Assembly (NCBI GenBank): GCA_964451925.1
Contig: CAYVKA010000008.1
Span: 42,074 to 106,073, forward strand
Direction of reading: 5' to 3'
Origin: Nevskia sp964451925
GTDB taxonomy: Bacteria; Pseudomonadota; Gammaproteobacteria; Nevskiales; Nevskiaceae
DNA length: 64,000 nt
Part shown: one piece after another, positions 14,061 through 19,898 of the stretch
Layout of the letters: each line of letters opens with the position of its first letter
Position numbering within the stretch: position 1 is the stretch's first letter
The notes under the pieces: generated by a model
Told to the model about the DNA's origin: nothing
Seen by the model: the letters and a program-made list of their open reading frames with translations, nothing else
The model's database searches: none
Translations under genes and position numbers: made by a program

Positions 14061-14398
14061 TGATTTCTCCTGGTTTCAACATCAAAGGAATGCACAGGCA
14101 GGCTGGTGATCAACGTCGATCCATCGAAGAGATCGACCAGTTCGCCGCGTCCGCGCCAGCAGAACGCGTGCGGCTGGCGCGAATCGACCGCAACATAGAC
14201 CCGCATCTGATCGGCCGGGCAGTTCTTGCGCTCGCGAGTGAAGGCGATATACGTTGTGGAGTTGCGCGACGTAGCGACGAATTGCTGATCGCCAGCAGAA
14301 ACGGGCTGAGGCGCCATGAGGGCGTATAAGCCCAAACCCTGGACCGCGCAGATCAGGATCGCCGACGCTGTGTTGAGCGCCATGGTCTTGAGATTCAT
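14057..14398 (-). CDS. Exported or membrane-anchored hypothetical protein
   Basis: 113 residues. A hydrophobic N-terminal segment (residues 9-30, ASAILICAVQGLGLYALMA) then PVSAGD could be a signal peptide or single anchor. The rest contains two cysteines (KNCPADQ, FCWRGRG) that could form a disulfide in the periplasm. Overlaps the start of target B as ATGA. Could present or localise something for the DGR products, but that is speculative. Confidence 0.65.
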   Translation of the reverse strand: MNLKTMALNTASAILICAVQGLGLYALMAPQPVSAGDQQFVATSRNSTTYIAFTRERKNCPADQMRVYVAVDSRQPHAFCWRGRGELVDLFDGSTLITSLPVHSFDVETRRNQ

Positions 14399-14553
14399 TT
14401 CCGCAATTCCCTCTTTGTGTGAACCTGGAACCGGTTCGAGGGGCGGATAACAGTCCAGTCACTGGGATGGCGACTGAAGATTGCTCGAGCGAGGCACACC
14501 AAACACAGAAAAATAACCAGGCCGTAGACGACAAGAATCGCTGTATGGATCAT
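14395..14553 (-). CDS. 52-residue single-span membrane protein
   Basis: ATG 14553 overlaps the upstream stop (ATGA) and its stop overlaps the ATG of the next gene, so it fits exactly into the coupled chain. Residues 4-25 (TAILVVYGLVIFLCLVCLAR) form a transmembrane helix, followed by a basic cytoplasmic tail. Too short for standard gene calling. Confidence 0.6.
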   Translation of the reverse strand: MIHTAILVVYGLVIFLCLVCLARAIFSRHPSDWTVIRPSNRFQVHTKRELRK

Positions 14554-15050
14554 GATGCTTCCCGGATTCGCGGCGCGCGCTTTGGCAATCCGGCCATTTC
14601 ACGAAACGCGCCCTGCTCTTCTTCGGGCATCAGCAGCAGTACGTCGTTGACGATGTCTTCGCGCTGGTCGCTATTCTTGACGCGTTCGAGCAGGATCTGG
14701 GCGAGATGGATCAGCGCCAGCGCAGAGAGGTGAGCGCTGGGCTGCGGTATCGGCGTCGCCCGAACTGTGCGTTCCCTGCCGTAGTCGCTTCCGGTATCCC
14801 AGAAGCGACCGTTGTAGGAGATGCGGCCGAGGTATTTGCCGGCGATGGCTTCACGAACTTTTCCCGCATCGCCAGTCCAGTTGCCGCCGCCCAGGTCATT
14901 CTCTTCGATGAACTCGCGGACGGCCGCCTGTGCCGCGGCGATATCGTCCACTTCGACGAAGATCGGCTTGATCAAGATCGAGCCGTTGTGGGAACTCGTC
15001 GAGAAATCGGGATTGGGTTCGGCTGATAAAGTGACTACGACTGTTGCCAC
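14550..15050 (-). CDS. Hypothetical protein, first gene of the DGR operon
   Basis: 166 residues from GTG 15050, with GGAGG seven bases upstream. Contains VREFIEENDLGGGNW and YLGRISYNGRFWDTGSDYGR; the C-terminal half is helical. Not recognised. As first gene behind the promoter at 15108-15135 it marks the head of a unit that continues through the DGR, methyltransferase and radical-SAM genes. Confidence 0.7.
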   Translation of the reverse strand: MATVVVTLSAEPNPDFSTSSHNGSILIKPIFVEVDDIAAAQAAVREFIEENDLGGGNWTGDAGKVREAIAGKYLGRISYNGRFWDTGSDYGRERTVRATPIPQPSAHLSALALIHLAQILLERVKNSDQREDIVNDVLLLMPEEEQGAFREMAGLPKRAPRIREAS

Positions 15051-15107
15051 GGATAGACCTCCGGTTCATTGGCCGCGCCCGACAAGGGGCTGGCTATTTC
15101 CGGGGTC

Positions 15108-15135
15108 AGTCTAGTTAAACTAGACTTCTAGTCAA
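15108..15135 (-). promoter_or_regulatory. Leftward promoter for the DGR operon
   Basis: Minus strand: -35 TTGACT (15135-15130), 16 bp, -10 TAGACT (15113-15108). A second TTGACT lies 5 bp upstream. Same spacing and same operator offset as the promoter at 4315-4342. Two inverted repeats overlap it: GTCTAGTTAAACTAGAC (15109-15125) on the -10 and CTAGA-N7-TCAAG (15120-15136) on the -35. Confidence 0.65.
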
Positions 15136-15136
15136 G
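15109..15136. promoter_or_regulatory. Paired operators over the DGR promoter
   Basis: GTCTAG-N5-CTAGAC is a perfect 6-bp inverted repeat; CTAGA-N7-TCAAG differs by one base from the CTTGA-N7-TCAAG operator seen at 4327 and in the cI/cro region. They cover both promoter elements, so the repressor (or Cro) should control DGR expression. Confidence 0.55.
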
Positions 15137-15152
15137 TCAAACTTGACATCAT

Positions 15153-15165
15153 CCGACGAACGGTA
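15153..15165. promoter_or_regulatory. Shared 13-bp upstream box CCGACGAACGGTA (copy 2)
   Basis: Identical to 4359-4371 and at nearly the same distance from its promoter (18 against 17 bp upstream of the -35). The flanking ACTTGAC is also shared. Function unknown. Confidence 0.5.
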
Positions 15166-15170
15166 GAAAC

Positions 15171-15197
15171 AAAAAAGCCCGCTCTGTGGCGGGCTTC
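15171..15197 (-). terminator. Intrinsic terminator after cI
   Basis: Minus strand: AAGCCCGC, a six-base loop, GCGGGCTT, then TTTTTT. It lies 24 bp after the repressor stop and separates cI transcription from the DGR promoter just downstream. Confidence 0.85.
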
Positions 15198-15220
15198 TCT
15201 CAACGGACCAATGCGTGGAG

Positions 15221-15946
15221 TCATAAACGCATCGCGTTCCAGGCCAGGATGACGCGACCGCGTACCCTGTACTCTGCAAGTTTTTCGCGTTGGATGGTGA
15301 ACGGCTCGTATTTCTTGTTATCCGAGATCATCAGCAAGCTGCCATCGGGGCGCCGCTGCAGGCGCTTGATGAATATCTCATCGCCCCGTTCCAGAACATA
15401 GACCGCGTCTATCTTCACTTCAAAGATGCCGGTGTCAATCAACAATACATCACCGTCACTAAAGGTAGGCTCCATGGAGTCGCCATAGCCGGTGATGAAA
15501 TTGAGGTTTGCTTTGGCCGTATATCCGACCTTGCGTTGCAGCTGAATTGGGTCTACGACGAGGCGATGCACGACTTCCACGTGGTCAGGAGCATACCGGC
15601 CAGTCCCCATTGACCCCCCAACATTCAGCTGAGGCACCGCGAGGAATCCGGACTTCGGAGGGAAGTCTACAGCACCTGCTGACTCAAGTGCAGGGACAGC
15701 GACATGACCATCAATCGCCGCTTCGATTTCATCGACAGAGCTGCCGATCAACGCCGCCAATTTTTTTATCGTGTCTTTGCCGATAGACCCAGTGCGAAAC
15801 CATTCGCTTGATGCTTGCTTTGTAAGACCGACTTTTTCCGCCATTTCGCTGAACGGCATTCTCAGCCGCTTTCGGTGGACAAGCAGGTAGGCACGAAGGC
15901 GTTTACCTCGCTCGGCCTGTTCTTTTGGGGGAATGCCCTTTTTCAT
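15221..15946 (-). CDS. cI: CI-type phage repressor, S24 self-cleaving
   Basis: 241 residues. A helix-turn-helix spans about residues 30-60 (SEMAEKVGLTKQASSEW). The C-terminal LexA/CI peptidase domain has catalytic Ser157 (GDSMEP) and Lys194 (IFIKRL), and a candidate Ala90-Gly91 cleavage bond. It maintains lysogeny, and RecA-stimulated autocleavage after DNA damage should induce the phage. Divergent from the Cro-like gene, with operators between. No Shine-Dalgarno is seen before ATG 15946. Confidence 0.93.
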   Translation of the reverse strand: MKKGIPPKEQAERGKRLRAYLLVHRKRLRMPFSEMAEKVGLTKQASSEWFRTGSIGKDTIKKLAALIGSSVDEIEAAIDGHVAVPALESAGAVDFPPKSGFLAVPQLNVGGSMGTGRYAPDHVEVVHRLVVDPIQLQRKVGYTAKANLNFITGYGDSMEPTFSDGDVLLIDTGIFEVKIDAVYVLERGDEIFIKRLQRRPDGSLLMISDNKKYEPFTIQREKLAEYRVRGRVILAWNAMRL

Positions 15947-15954
15947 GGGTAAAT

Positions 15955-15973
15955 AGTAAAGCCTTCCTTTACT
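15955..15973. promoter_or_regulatory. Operator 1 in the cI/cro region
   Basis: AGTAAAG-N5-CTTTACT, a perfect 7-bp inverted repeat close to the cI start. Its sequence differs from the CTTGAC operator, so it may be a Cro-preferred site. Confidence 0.55.
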
Positions 15974-15988
15974 TTATAGGGAAAGTAT

Positions 15989-16009
15989 TACTTGACTAAT
16001 TGTCAAGTA
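15989..16009. promoter_or_regulatory. Operator 2 in the cI/cro region
   Basis: TACTTGAC-N5-GTCAAGTA, a perfect 8-bp inverted repeat that contains the -35 of the rightward promoter. It is the strongest copy of the CTTGA-N7-TCAAG operator family seen at 4327 and 15120. Confidence 0.7.
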
Positions 16010-16021
16010 CAGCTTTACGAT
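15992..16021 (+). promoter_or_regulatory. Rightward early promoter (cro)
   Basis: -35 TTGACT (15992-15997), 18 bp, -10 TACGAT (16016-16021). The expected transcript start is within about one base of the cro ATG at 16029 and there is no Shine-Dalgarno, so the first message may be leaderless. Confidence 0.55.
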
Positions 16022-16028
16022 TTACGGC

Positions 16029-16310
16029 ATGTCTACGACAGCCCTTGAAGAAGCGATCGCCATTGCCGGCAGCCAGGTTGCTCTTGCCGCCATGGTCGGC
16101 AAAACCAAAGCCCGCGTCGGCCAGTGGCTGTCCGGCGACCCCATCCCGGAGAAAATCTGCCCACTGATTGAGGCCGGAACCGGGATAGCCTGCGAGAAGT
16201 TGCGCCCCGACGTGCAGTGGGAGCGCGACTCGAAAGGTCAGATCAAGGGCCATTTCGTCCCGATCGAACGGCCGAAAGTCGATCAAGCCAGGCGCCGGGG
16301 GGTTGCCTGA
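16029..16310 (+). CDS. Cro-like DNA-binding protein
   Basis: 93 residues. The N-terminal part (LEEAIAIAGSQVALAAMVGK, then TKARVGQWLSG) is the helix-turn-helix of the Cro/YdaS type that opposes CI-type repressors. Position and divergence from cI support the role: it should shut down cI and early promoters on entry into lytic growth. Confidence 0.85.
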   Translation: MSTTALEEAIAIAGSQVALAAMVGKTKARVGQWLSGDPIPEKICPLIEAGTGIACEKLRPDVQWERDSKGQIKGHFVPIERPKVDQARRRGVA

Positions 16311-16313
16311 CCG

Positions 16314-16454
16314 ATGGCCGTCTTGTTCATCAAAGCCGTGGGCGGCGCCATCGGCGGCATTTTGATGGTGATGGTCCTGGTGTTGGCTGGCCTCGCACTT
16401 GGCGTCGCATTGAGCTTCAGCGCCCTGTGCACGCTGATCCAGGGTGATTGGTAG
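16314..16454 (+). CDS. 46-residue membrane protein
   Basis: Starts 3 bp after the cro stop. Almost wholly hydrophobic: residues 9-36 contain IGGILMVMVLVLAGLALGVA. Possibly a one- or two-span inner-membrane protein, of the kind seen in superinfection exclusion. Too short for routine calling; supported by tight linkage to cro and clean start and stop. Confidence 0.5.
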   Translation: MAVLFIKAVGGAIGGILMVMVLVLAGLALGVALSFSALCTLIQGDW

Positions 16455-16499
16455 TGACTGGACAAATATCCCGTGGGCGCAAGCCTGCGAAGGGCTGCT

Positions 16500-16838
16500 G
16501 GCAGACCAGCCAAAGATTGTCTGCCTCACACATACCCCCCAGGGGCAGTCTCTGTTTTGAAACCGAAAGGTACAGAGGAAACCGGCATCGGACCGGCCTG
16601 CTGCCCCGCCATGACGATGAAGTGGCGGCGATAAGTGAGAGCGGTTGCCACGGGTTGAAGTCCCGGCATGTCCTGTACGCCCAGGCATGCCGGGCACCGG
16701 CGGGAATGCTTTGCGATGCGGCAATGCGGGATCGTGGCCCGCAGCAGCGGATGTGGCGATTGGCTTCACCTGCCGCAGCTGATACCTCAGCCAATCGGGT
16801 ATCAAGCCGGAATCACGACCGGCCCGCATCGCAAAGCC
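16500..16838 (+). ncRNA. Candidate structured RNA region 1
   Basis: No convincing protein frame lies here, but perfect helices do: 16500-16506 with 16519-16525 (7 bp); 16542-16548 with 16601-16607 (7 bp) enclosing 16550-16555 with 16572-16577 and a GAAA tetraloop hairpin ACC-GAAA-GGT; 16662-16670 with 16686-16694 (9 bp); 16708-16721 with 16824-16837 (14 bp) enclosing 16757-16765 with 16789-16797 (9 bp). A competing pairing is 16781-16786 with 16798-16803. It may be the 5' leader of the 16887 gene or a separate RNA. Strand inferred from flanking genes. Confidence 0.6.
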
Positions 16839-16886
16839 TTCTTGCAGGAACGGTTCCGCCCCTTGTGGGCAAACCAGGAGGAAGCC

Positions 16887-17255
16887 ATGCGCAAGCAGCG
16901 CTTCTGCATGATGGGGATCGTCATGGCCTTGGCCGTGATGATCGCGCCGCCGCTGATCGGTGCCCAGGCGCACGCTGCATACACCCCGGTACAGATGGAC
17001 TTCCACCTCGACAAGGCACCGGCCACGCTCTTCAGCGTCCAGGCCGTCCCGGCGCAGGTAGCGGCGCCTGGCCCTACGAAGGCCAGCACTGCCGAACGGC
17101 TCTTGATGGCAGCCCCTCTGATCGCAATCTCCCTGCTCGTTATCGGCGTTTTCGGTGCGCTTGGCTACGCCAACCGACCCCGACGCTACCGGCCGCGTTC
17201 GGAGGTCGCGGCGGGTGTGGGCAGCTCGGGACGGACCCTCTACTTGGGCGGATAG
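16887..17255 (+). CDS. Exported/membrane hypothetical protein
   Basis: 122 residues from ATG 16887 with AGGAGG just upstream; longer in-frame reading runs through the structured RNA and is rejected. Residues 1-29 form a signal-like segment (MGIVMALAVMIAPPLIGAQA then HA-A). A second hydrophobic helix at about residues 75-95 (LLMAAPLIAISLLVIGVFGA) is followed by a basic cytoplasmic tail. Lies between two structured RNA regions, so its expression may be controlled by them. Function unknown; superinfection exclusion is one option. Confidence 0.7.
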   Translation: MRKQRFCMMGIVMALAVMIAPPLIGAQAHAAYTPVQMDFHLDKAPATLFSVQAVPAQVAAPGPTKASTAERLLMAAPLIAISLLVIGVFGALGYANRPRRYRPRSEVAAGVGSSGRTLYLGG

Positions 17256-17289
17256 CGCCCACCAATCAGCCGAAAAGCCAAACGGCGCC

Positions 17290-17673
17290 GGACGCTGTAA
17301 CCGGCACAGCAACCATGAAGGCGCAGCTGGCGGTCGCAGTGCCGCCGGCTGTTTCAAGAAGACTTGTGAATGCAGCCCTGCCGTGGGACCAGGCCCAAGC
17401 GAGGTGGACTCCGTCCGAAGCGACGAGGCCGCTGATCCGGCAGGGAAGAAGTGCGGCAACGGCAAGCCACGACATGGAGTCACGGCCTCTGTGCGTTTCC
17501 CAGCCCGCCCTGAGAGTTCAGGGACCGCCGGTACCACCCCACGCCAGGGCTGCATCCACAAGTCTCCTCCGAGGCCGCAGTAGCGGCTCTCTTCGTCGGC
17601 CGCAATGCCGGCGTTTCCTATCCCGGCAACGGGTATTGACCCTGAGCCTTCCCGCGGCGACGCGGGCTTTTTC
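17290..17673 (+). ncRNA. Candidate structured RNA region 2 ending in a terminator
   Basis: Perfect or near-perfect helices: 17324-17333 with 17342-17351 (10 bp, one G-U); 17370-17380 with 17545-17555 (11 bp) continuing after one mismatch as 17382-17387 with 17538-17543; 17508-17513 with 17518-17523; 17573-17578 with 17583-17588; 17594-17600 with 17607-17613; CCCG-GCAA-CGGG at 17622-17633; then the terminator hairpin. Inner options 17407-17412 with 17476-17481 and 17425-17431 with 17483-17489 cross each other. Frames through it look non-coding. Not a family I recognise. Confidence 0.6.
17651..17673 (+). terminator. Intrinsic terminator after RNA region 2
   Basis: CCCGC, loop GGCGAC, GCGGG, then CTTTTT. 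It ends rightward transcription about 100 bp before the CII-position gene, and would define the 3' end of the structured RNA. Confidence 0.8.
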
Positions 17674-17780
17674 TTCGTTTCGTGCGTTTTCATGGCCCTC
17701 CTTTTTTCGCCCGGCGGCGACCAACAACGCAAGACAAATGATTTGGCGGTCGTTGTGAATCCCATTCTGGAGAAGCAGTG

Positions 17781-18200
17781 ATGGCCGAATCCCTGGATCT
17801 GGTTGTGCGCCGTCCGCCGGTGCCAGTTGATGTGATGTCTGTATCGGCGATGCCTTCCTTCGAACAGGCGCTCACCAAGTGTGCTGAAGCCTGCGGCAGT
17901 CAGGATCGAGCGGTGGCGCTCGACACCGGCATCGACAACGCATTGTGGACGCGGATCAAGCAAGGCGAGGCAGGGATCAAGGGACGCTGGTTGCTGCGTT
18001 TTATGGACGCTTGCGGCAACCACCTGCCGTTGTTCTGGCTGATCTACGCCTGTGGCTACGATCCGCGTTCATTGCGCAGGCTGGAATCTGACGTCGAACG
18101 CCAGAACCGGGAGTTGCGCGAGGAACTGGCGCGCTCCCAGCAGGAACTGGACACCATCAAGCGCTTCGTGCGCGAAACACATGCTGGCGCTGCCGGATGA
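17781..18200 (+). CDS. Phage regulatory protein in the CII position
   Basis: 139 residues from ATG 17781, with GGAGAAG upstream (a GTG one codon earlier is possible). Residues ~25-80 look like a CII-like or Cro-like regulatory domain (ALDTGIDNALWTRIKQGEAG), with a C-terminal coiled coil (RLESDVERQNRELREELARS) for oligomerisation. Located between the immunity region and replication genes as lambda cII is. The specific family is not certain. Confidence 0.65.
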   Translation: MAESLDLVVRRPPVPVDVMSVSAMPSFEQALTKCAEACGSQDRAVALDTGIDNALWTRIKQGEAGIKGRWLLRFMDACGNHLPLFWLIYACGYDPRSLRRLESDVERQNRELREELARSQQELDTIKRFVRETHAGAAG

Positions 18201-18601
18201 GCAAACTCGCGCCGCGTTGGTCAGAGGCGGATCTGGCGACGATCCTGTCTCGACGTTCTCGATCACCGGTTGTGGCCGATGGAGAGCTGTGCACAACGCC
18301 GAGGCGTTCGAAGTATGGCAGCCGGCGTACCGTGGTCGATGGCATTGCTTTCGACAGCAAGCGCGAAGCCGAGCGCTACGCCGAACTCAAGCTCTTGCGC
18401 CAGGGTGGACGCGTGCTGTGGTTCATCATGCAGGTTCCTTTCAGGTTACCCGGCGGCACTCGGTGGTATGCCGACTTTCTGGTCGTTTGGGCGACCGGTT
18501 CGATCACCGTCGAGGACACCAAGGGATTCAAGACGGAAACGTACCGGGTGAAGAAGCGCGAGGTCGAAGCCGCATTCGGCATCGAAATCACGGAGCTTTG
18601 A
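18197..18601 (+). CDS. DUF1064 nuclease-like protein
   Basis: 134 residues, ATGA overlap with the preceding gene. Family pattern: SKREAERYAELKLL, YADFLV and VEDTKGFKT place Glu, Asp and Asp-x-Lys at the positions of a PD-(D/E)XK active site. DUF1064 proteins are frequent in phage replication regions and may be Holliday-junction or other structure-specific nucleases; this is not settled. Confidence 0.8.
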   Translation: MSKLAPRWSEADLATILSRRSRSPVVADGELCTTPRRSKYGSRRTVVDGIAFDSKREAERYAELKLLRQGGRVLWFIMQVPFRLPGGTRWYADFLVVWATGSITVEDTKGFKTETYRVKKREVEAAFGIEITEL

Positions 18602-18606
18602 CGTCT

Positions 18607-19068
18607 ATGACATGTCCGGAGTTTTTTGTGGAACAAAGTTGGTGCCTCGTGGAACATTCGGCGGCCTACAAAAATCGGGCGCGACGTTCCCGTGAATTAG
18701 CCCAGCTTTACCTCAGCAGAGGCGTCATAAAGCGCAAGTCATGCGAGGTGTGCGGCACTAAAGCTGAAATGCACCACGACGATTACAGCCGTCCACTGGT
18801 TGTGCGATGGCTTTGCTTGCTACATCACAGGGCTCTGCACAGAGCTGAATCCTTTGAGGAAAAGGTAGATAGGGTTCGGCGTTCTATGGTTGTCCATCAA
18901 TCTAGGTCAGGGTTTCTGTTGGGCGGATTTACTCGACGCAACAAAGCTGACAGTAGTTGTAGTCGATGCGGTGGTTTGCGTGCCTCAAGCAGCCGGTACT
19001 GCCTGAGTTGCAAGGCCGAATACATGCGTAATTGGCGCCAACAAACCAGGGAGAGCATCACTCGATGA
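18607..19068 (+). CDS. HNH-type endonuclease-like protein
   Basis: 153 residues from ATG 18607 (other starts possible). CEVCGTKAEMHHDDYSRPL then LCLLHHRALHR gives two CxxC/HH modules typical of HNH enzymes, and a second CSRCGG...CLSC pair follows near the C-terminus. The DNA is visibly less GC-rich than its neighbours, as expected for a mobile free-standing homing-type gene. No intron is apparent here. Confidence 0.75.
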   Translation: MTCPEFFVEQSWCLVEHSAAYKNRARRSRELAQLYLSRGVIKRKSCEVCGTKAEMHHDDYSRPLVVRWLCLLHHRALHRAESFEEKVDRVRRSMVVHQSRSGFLLGGFTRRNKADSSCSRCGGLRASSSRYCLSCKAEYMRNWRQQTRESITR

Positions 19069-19310
19069 GCAAGAGTGATTTCGCACTGATATGCCGCCGC
19101 CGCGTACGCGTCCTGACGGTATCACGCGAGCATTGGAACCTGTTCCTCCGCGGTCAGGCGCGAATCCTGAACCTGCCGGCGGACGGCGATATCGTCGCAG
19201 CCGTCCCGCTTGGTGACCAGATTGGTTTCCGGGTGCACAGCGCGCGTTATGACCAAGTTCCTGAAGGACAGCAGTTGCCGGTCTCCGTGGCTGTGGTGGA
19301 GCGACTATGA
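19065..19310 (+). CDS. Small hypothetical protein
   Basis: 81 residues from ATG 19065 (ATGA overlap with the HNH stop). Beta-rich, with REHWNLFLRGQARILNLP and VHSARYDQVPEGQQ. Not recognised; early rightward operon. Confidence 0.6.
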   Translation: MSKSDFALICRRRVRVLTVSREHWNLFLRGQARILNLPADGDIVAAVPLGDQIGFRVHSARYDQVPEGQQLPVSVAVVERL

Positions 19311-19495
19311 GCAGCGTCCGCTGCGCTGGCTGCTTCAGCTTCGTCCCTGATCCTGCACGCCGCTGGTCGAGCATTGGCACCTGCACCGCTTTGCCTGACA
19401 GCCGTGTCGTCCACATGACGATGCAGCGTCACTGCTGTCTGCGCACCGAACCTGTCGGTGCTGCCAAGAGCAACACCACGAGGAGGCCAAATTAG
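19307..19495 (+). CDS. Small Cys-containing protein
   Basis: 62 residues with CAGC, GTC and HCC cysteines that may bind zinc (VRCAGCFSFVPDPARRW). ATGA overlap with the preceding gene supports translation. Function unknown. Confidence 0.55.
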   Translation: MSSVRCAGCFSFVPDPARRWSSIGTCTALPDSRVVHMTMQRHCCLRTEPVGAAKSNTTRRPN

Positions 19496-19515
19496 CGATC
19501 GGTGGACGGTCTGTC

Positions 19516-19686
19516 ATGACCGGATCTCAGATCGCAGCAGCGGGCTCAAATACTGGCCAGCTGGCTGAAGCAGTACGTTCGCGGCAGGCCGGCAGGCCTC
19601 GCAAGCTCCGGGCACCTCAACCTGGGGGCCGCAGTGCGTTTTCCATGACCTTGAGGAGGTCAAGAATATGGCAAATCGCCACCTAA
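19516..19686 (+). CDS. Possible 56-residue protein
   Basis: Open frame ATG 19516 to TAA 19686, overlapping the next start by 19 bp. Low-complexity, Arg/Ala/Gly rich; no strong ribosome site. Could be a real small gene filling the gap or chance. Confidence 0.3.
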   Translation: MTGSQIAAAGSNTGQLAEAVRSRQAGRPRKLRAPQPGGRSAFSMTLRRSRIWQIAT

Positions 19687-19898
19687 ATCACCCGCAGTGC
19701 CAGCTTGAGGCGGCACGTGGAATGCTGTTGAAGACGGCAACGCTCTACGCCGATATCGACGCGCCCAAGGCCTACGTCCTGCGCCGCATGGCCCAGGACC
19801 TGGTCGCGTTGCGCGATCCCGGTGTCGCCGCCATCCTGCGGCAGCGCCGAGCCCAGCACACAGGGCCTGAAGCCTGCCGAGGGGGCGTCCATGGCTAG
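19668..19898 (+). CDS. Small helical hypothetical protein
   Basis: 76 residues, ATG 19668 with GAGGAGG upstream. Predicted helical (QLEAARGMLLKTATLYADI, VLRRMAQDLVALR). Overlaps the replication initiator start by 8 bp, so probably coupled to it. Unknown role. Confidence 0.65.
   Translation: MANRHLNHPQCQLEAARGMLLKTATLYADIDAPKAYVLRRMAQDLVALRDPGVAAILRQRRAQHTGPEACRGGVHG

Noticed and set aside
16757..16803. H-type pseudoknot in structured RNA 1
   Set aside because: The third loop would have zero bases to cross a 9-bp stem, so competing hairpins are more likely.
16668..16886. N-terminal extension of the 16887 gene through the structured region
   Set aside because: Composition is not protein-like, no ribosome site at the upstream start, and strong AGGAGG occurs only before ATG 16887.
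17315..17758. Plus-strand reading frames across structured RNA 2
   Set aside because: They are Arg/Ser/Pro-rich with no ribosome site or domain, and run through the terminator hairpin.
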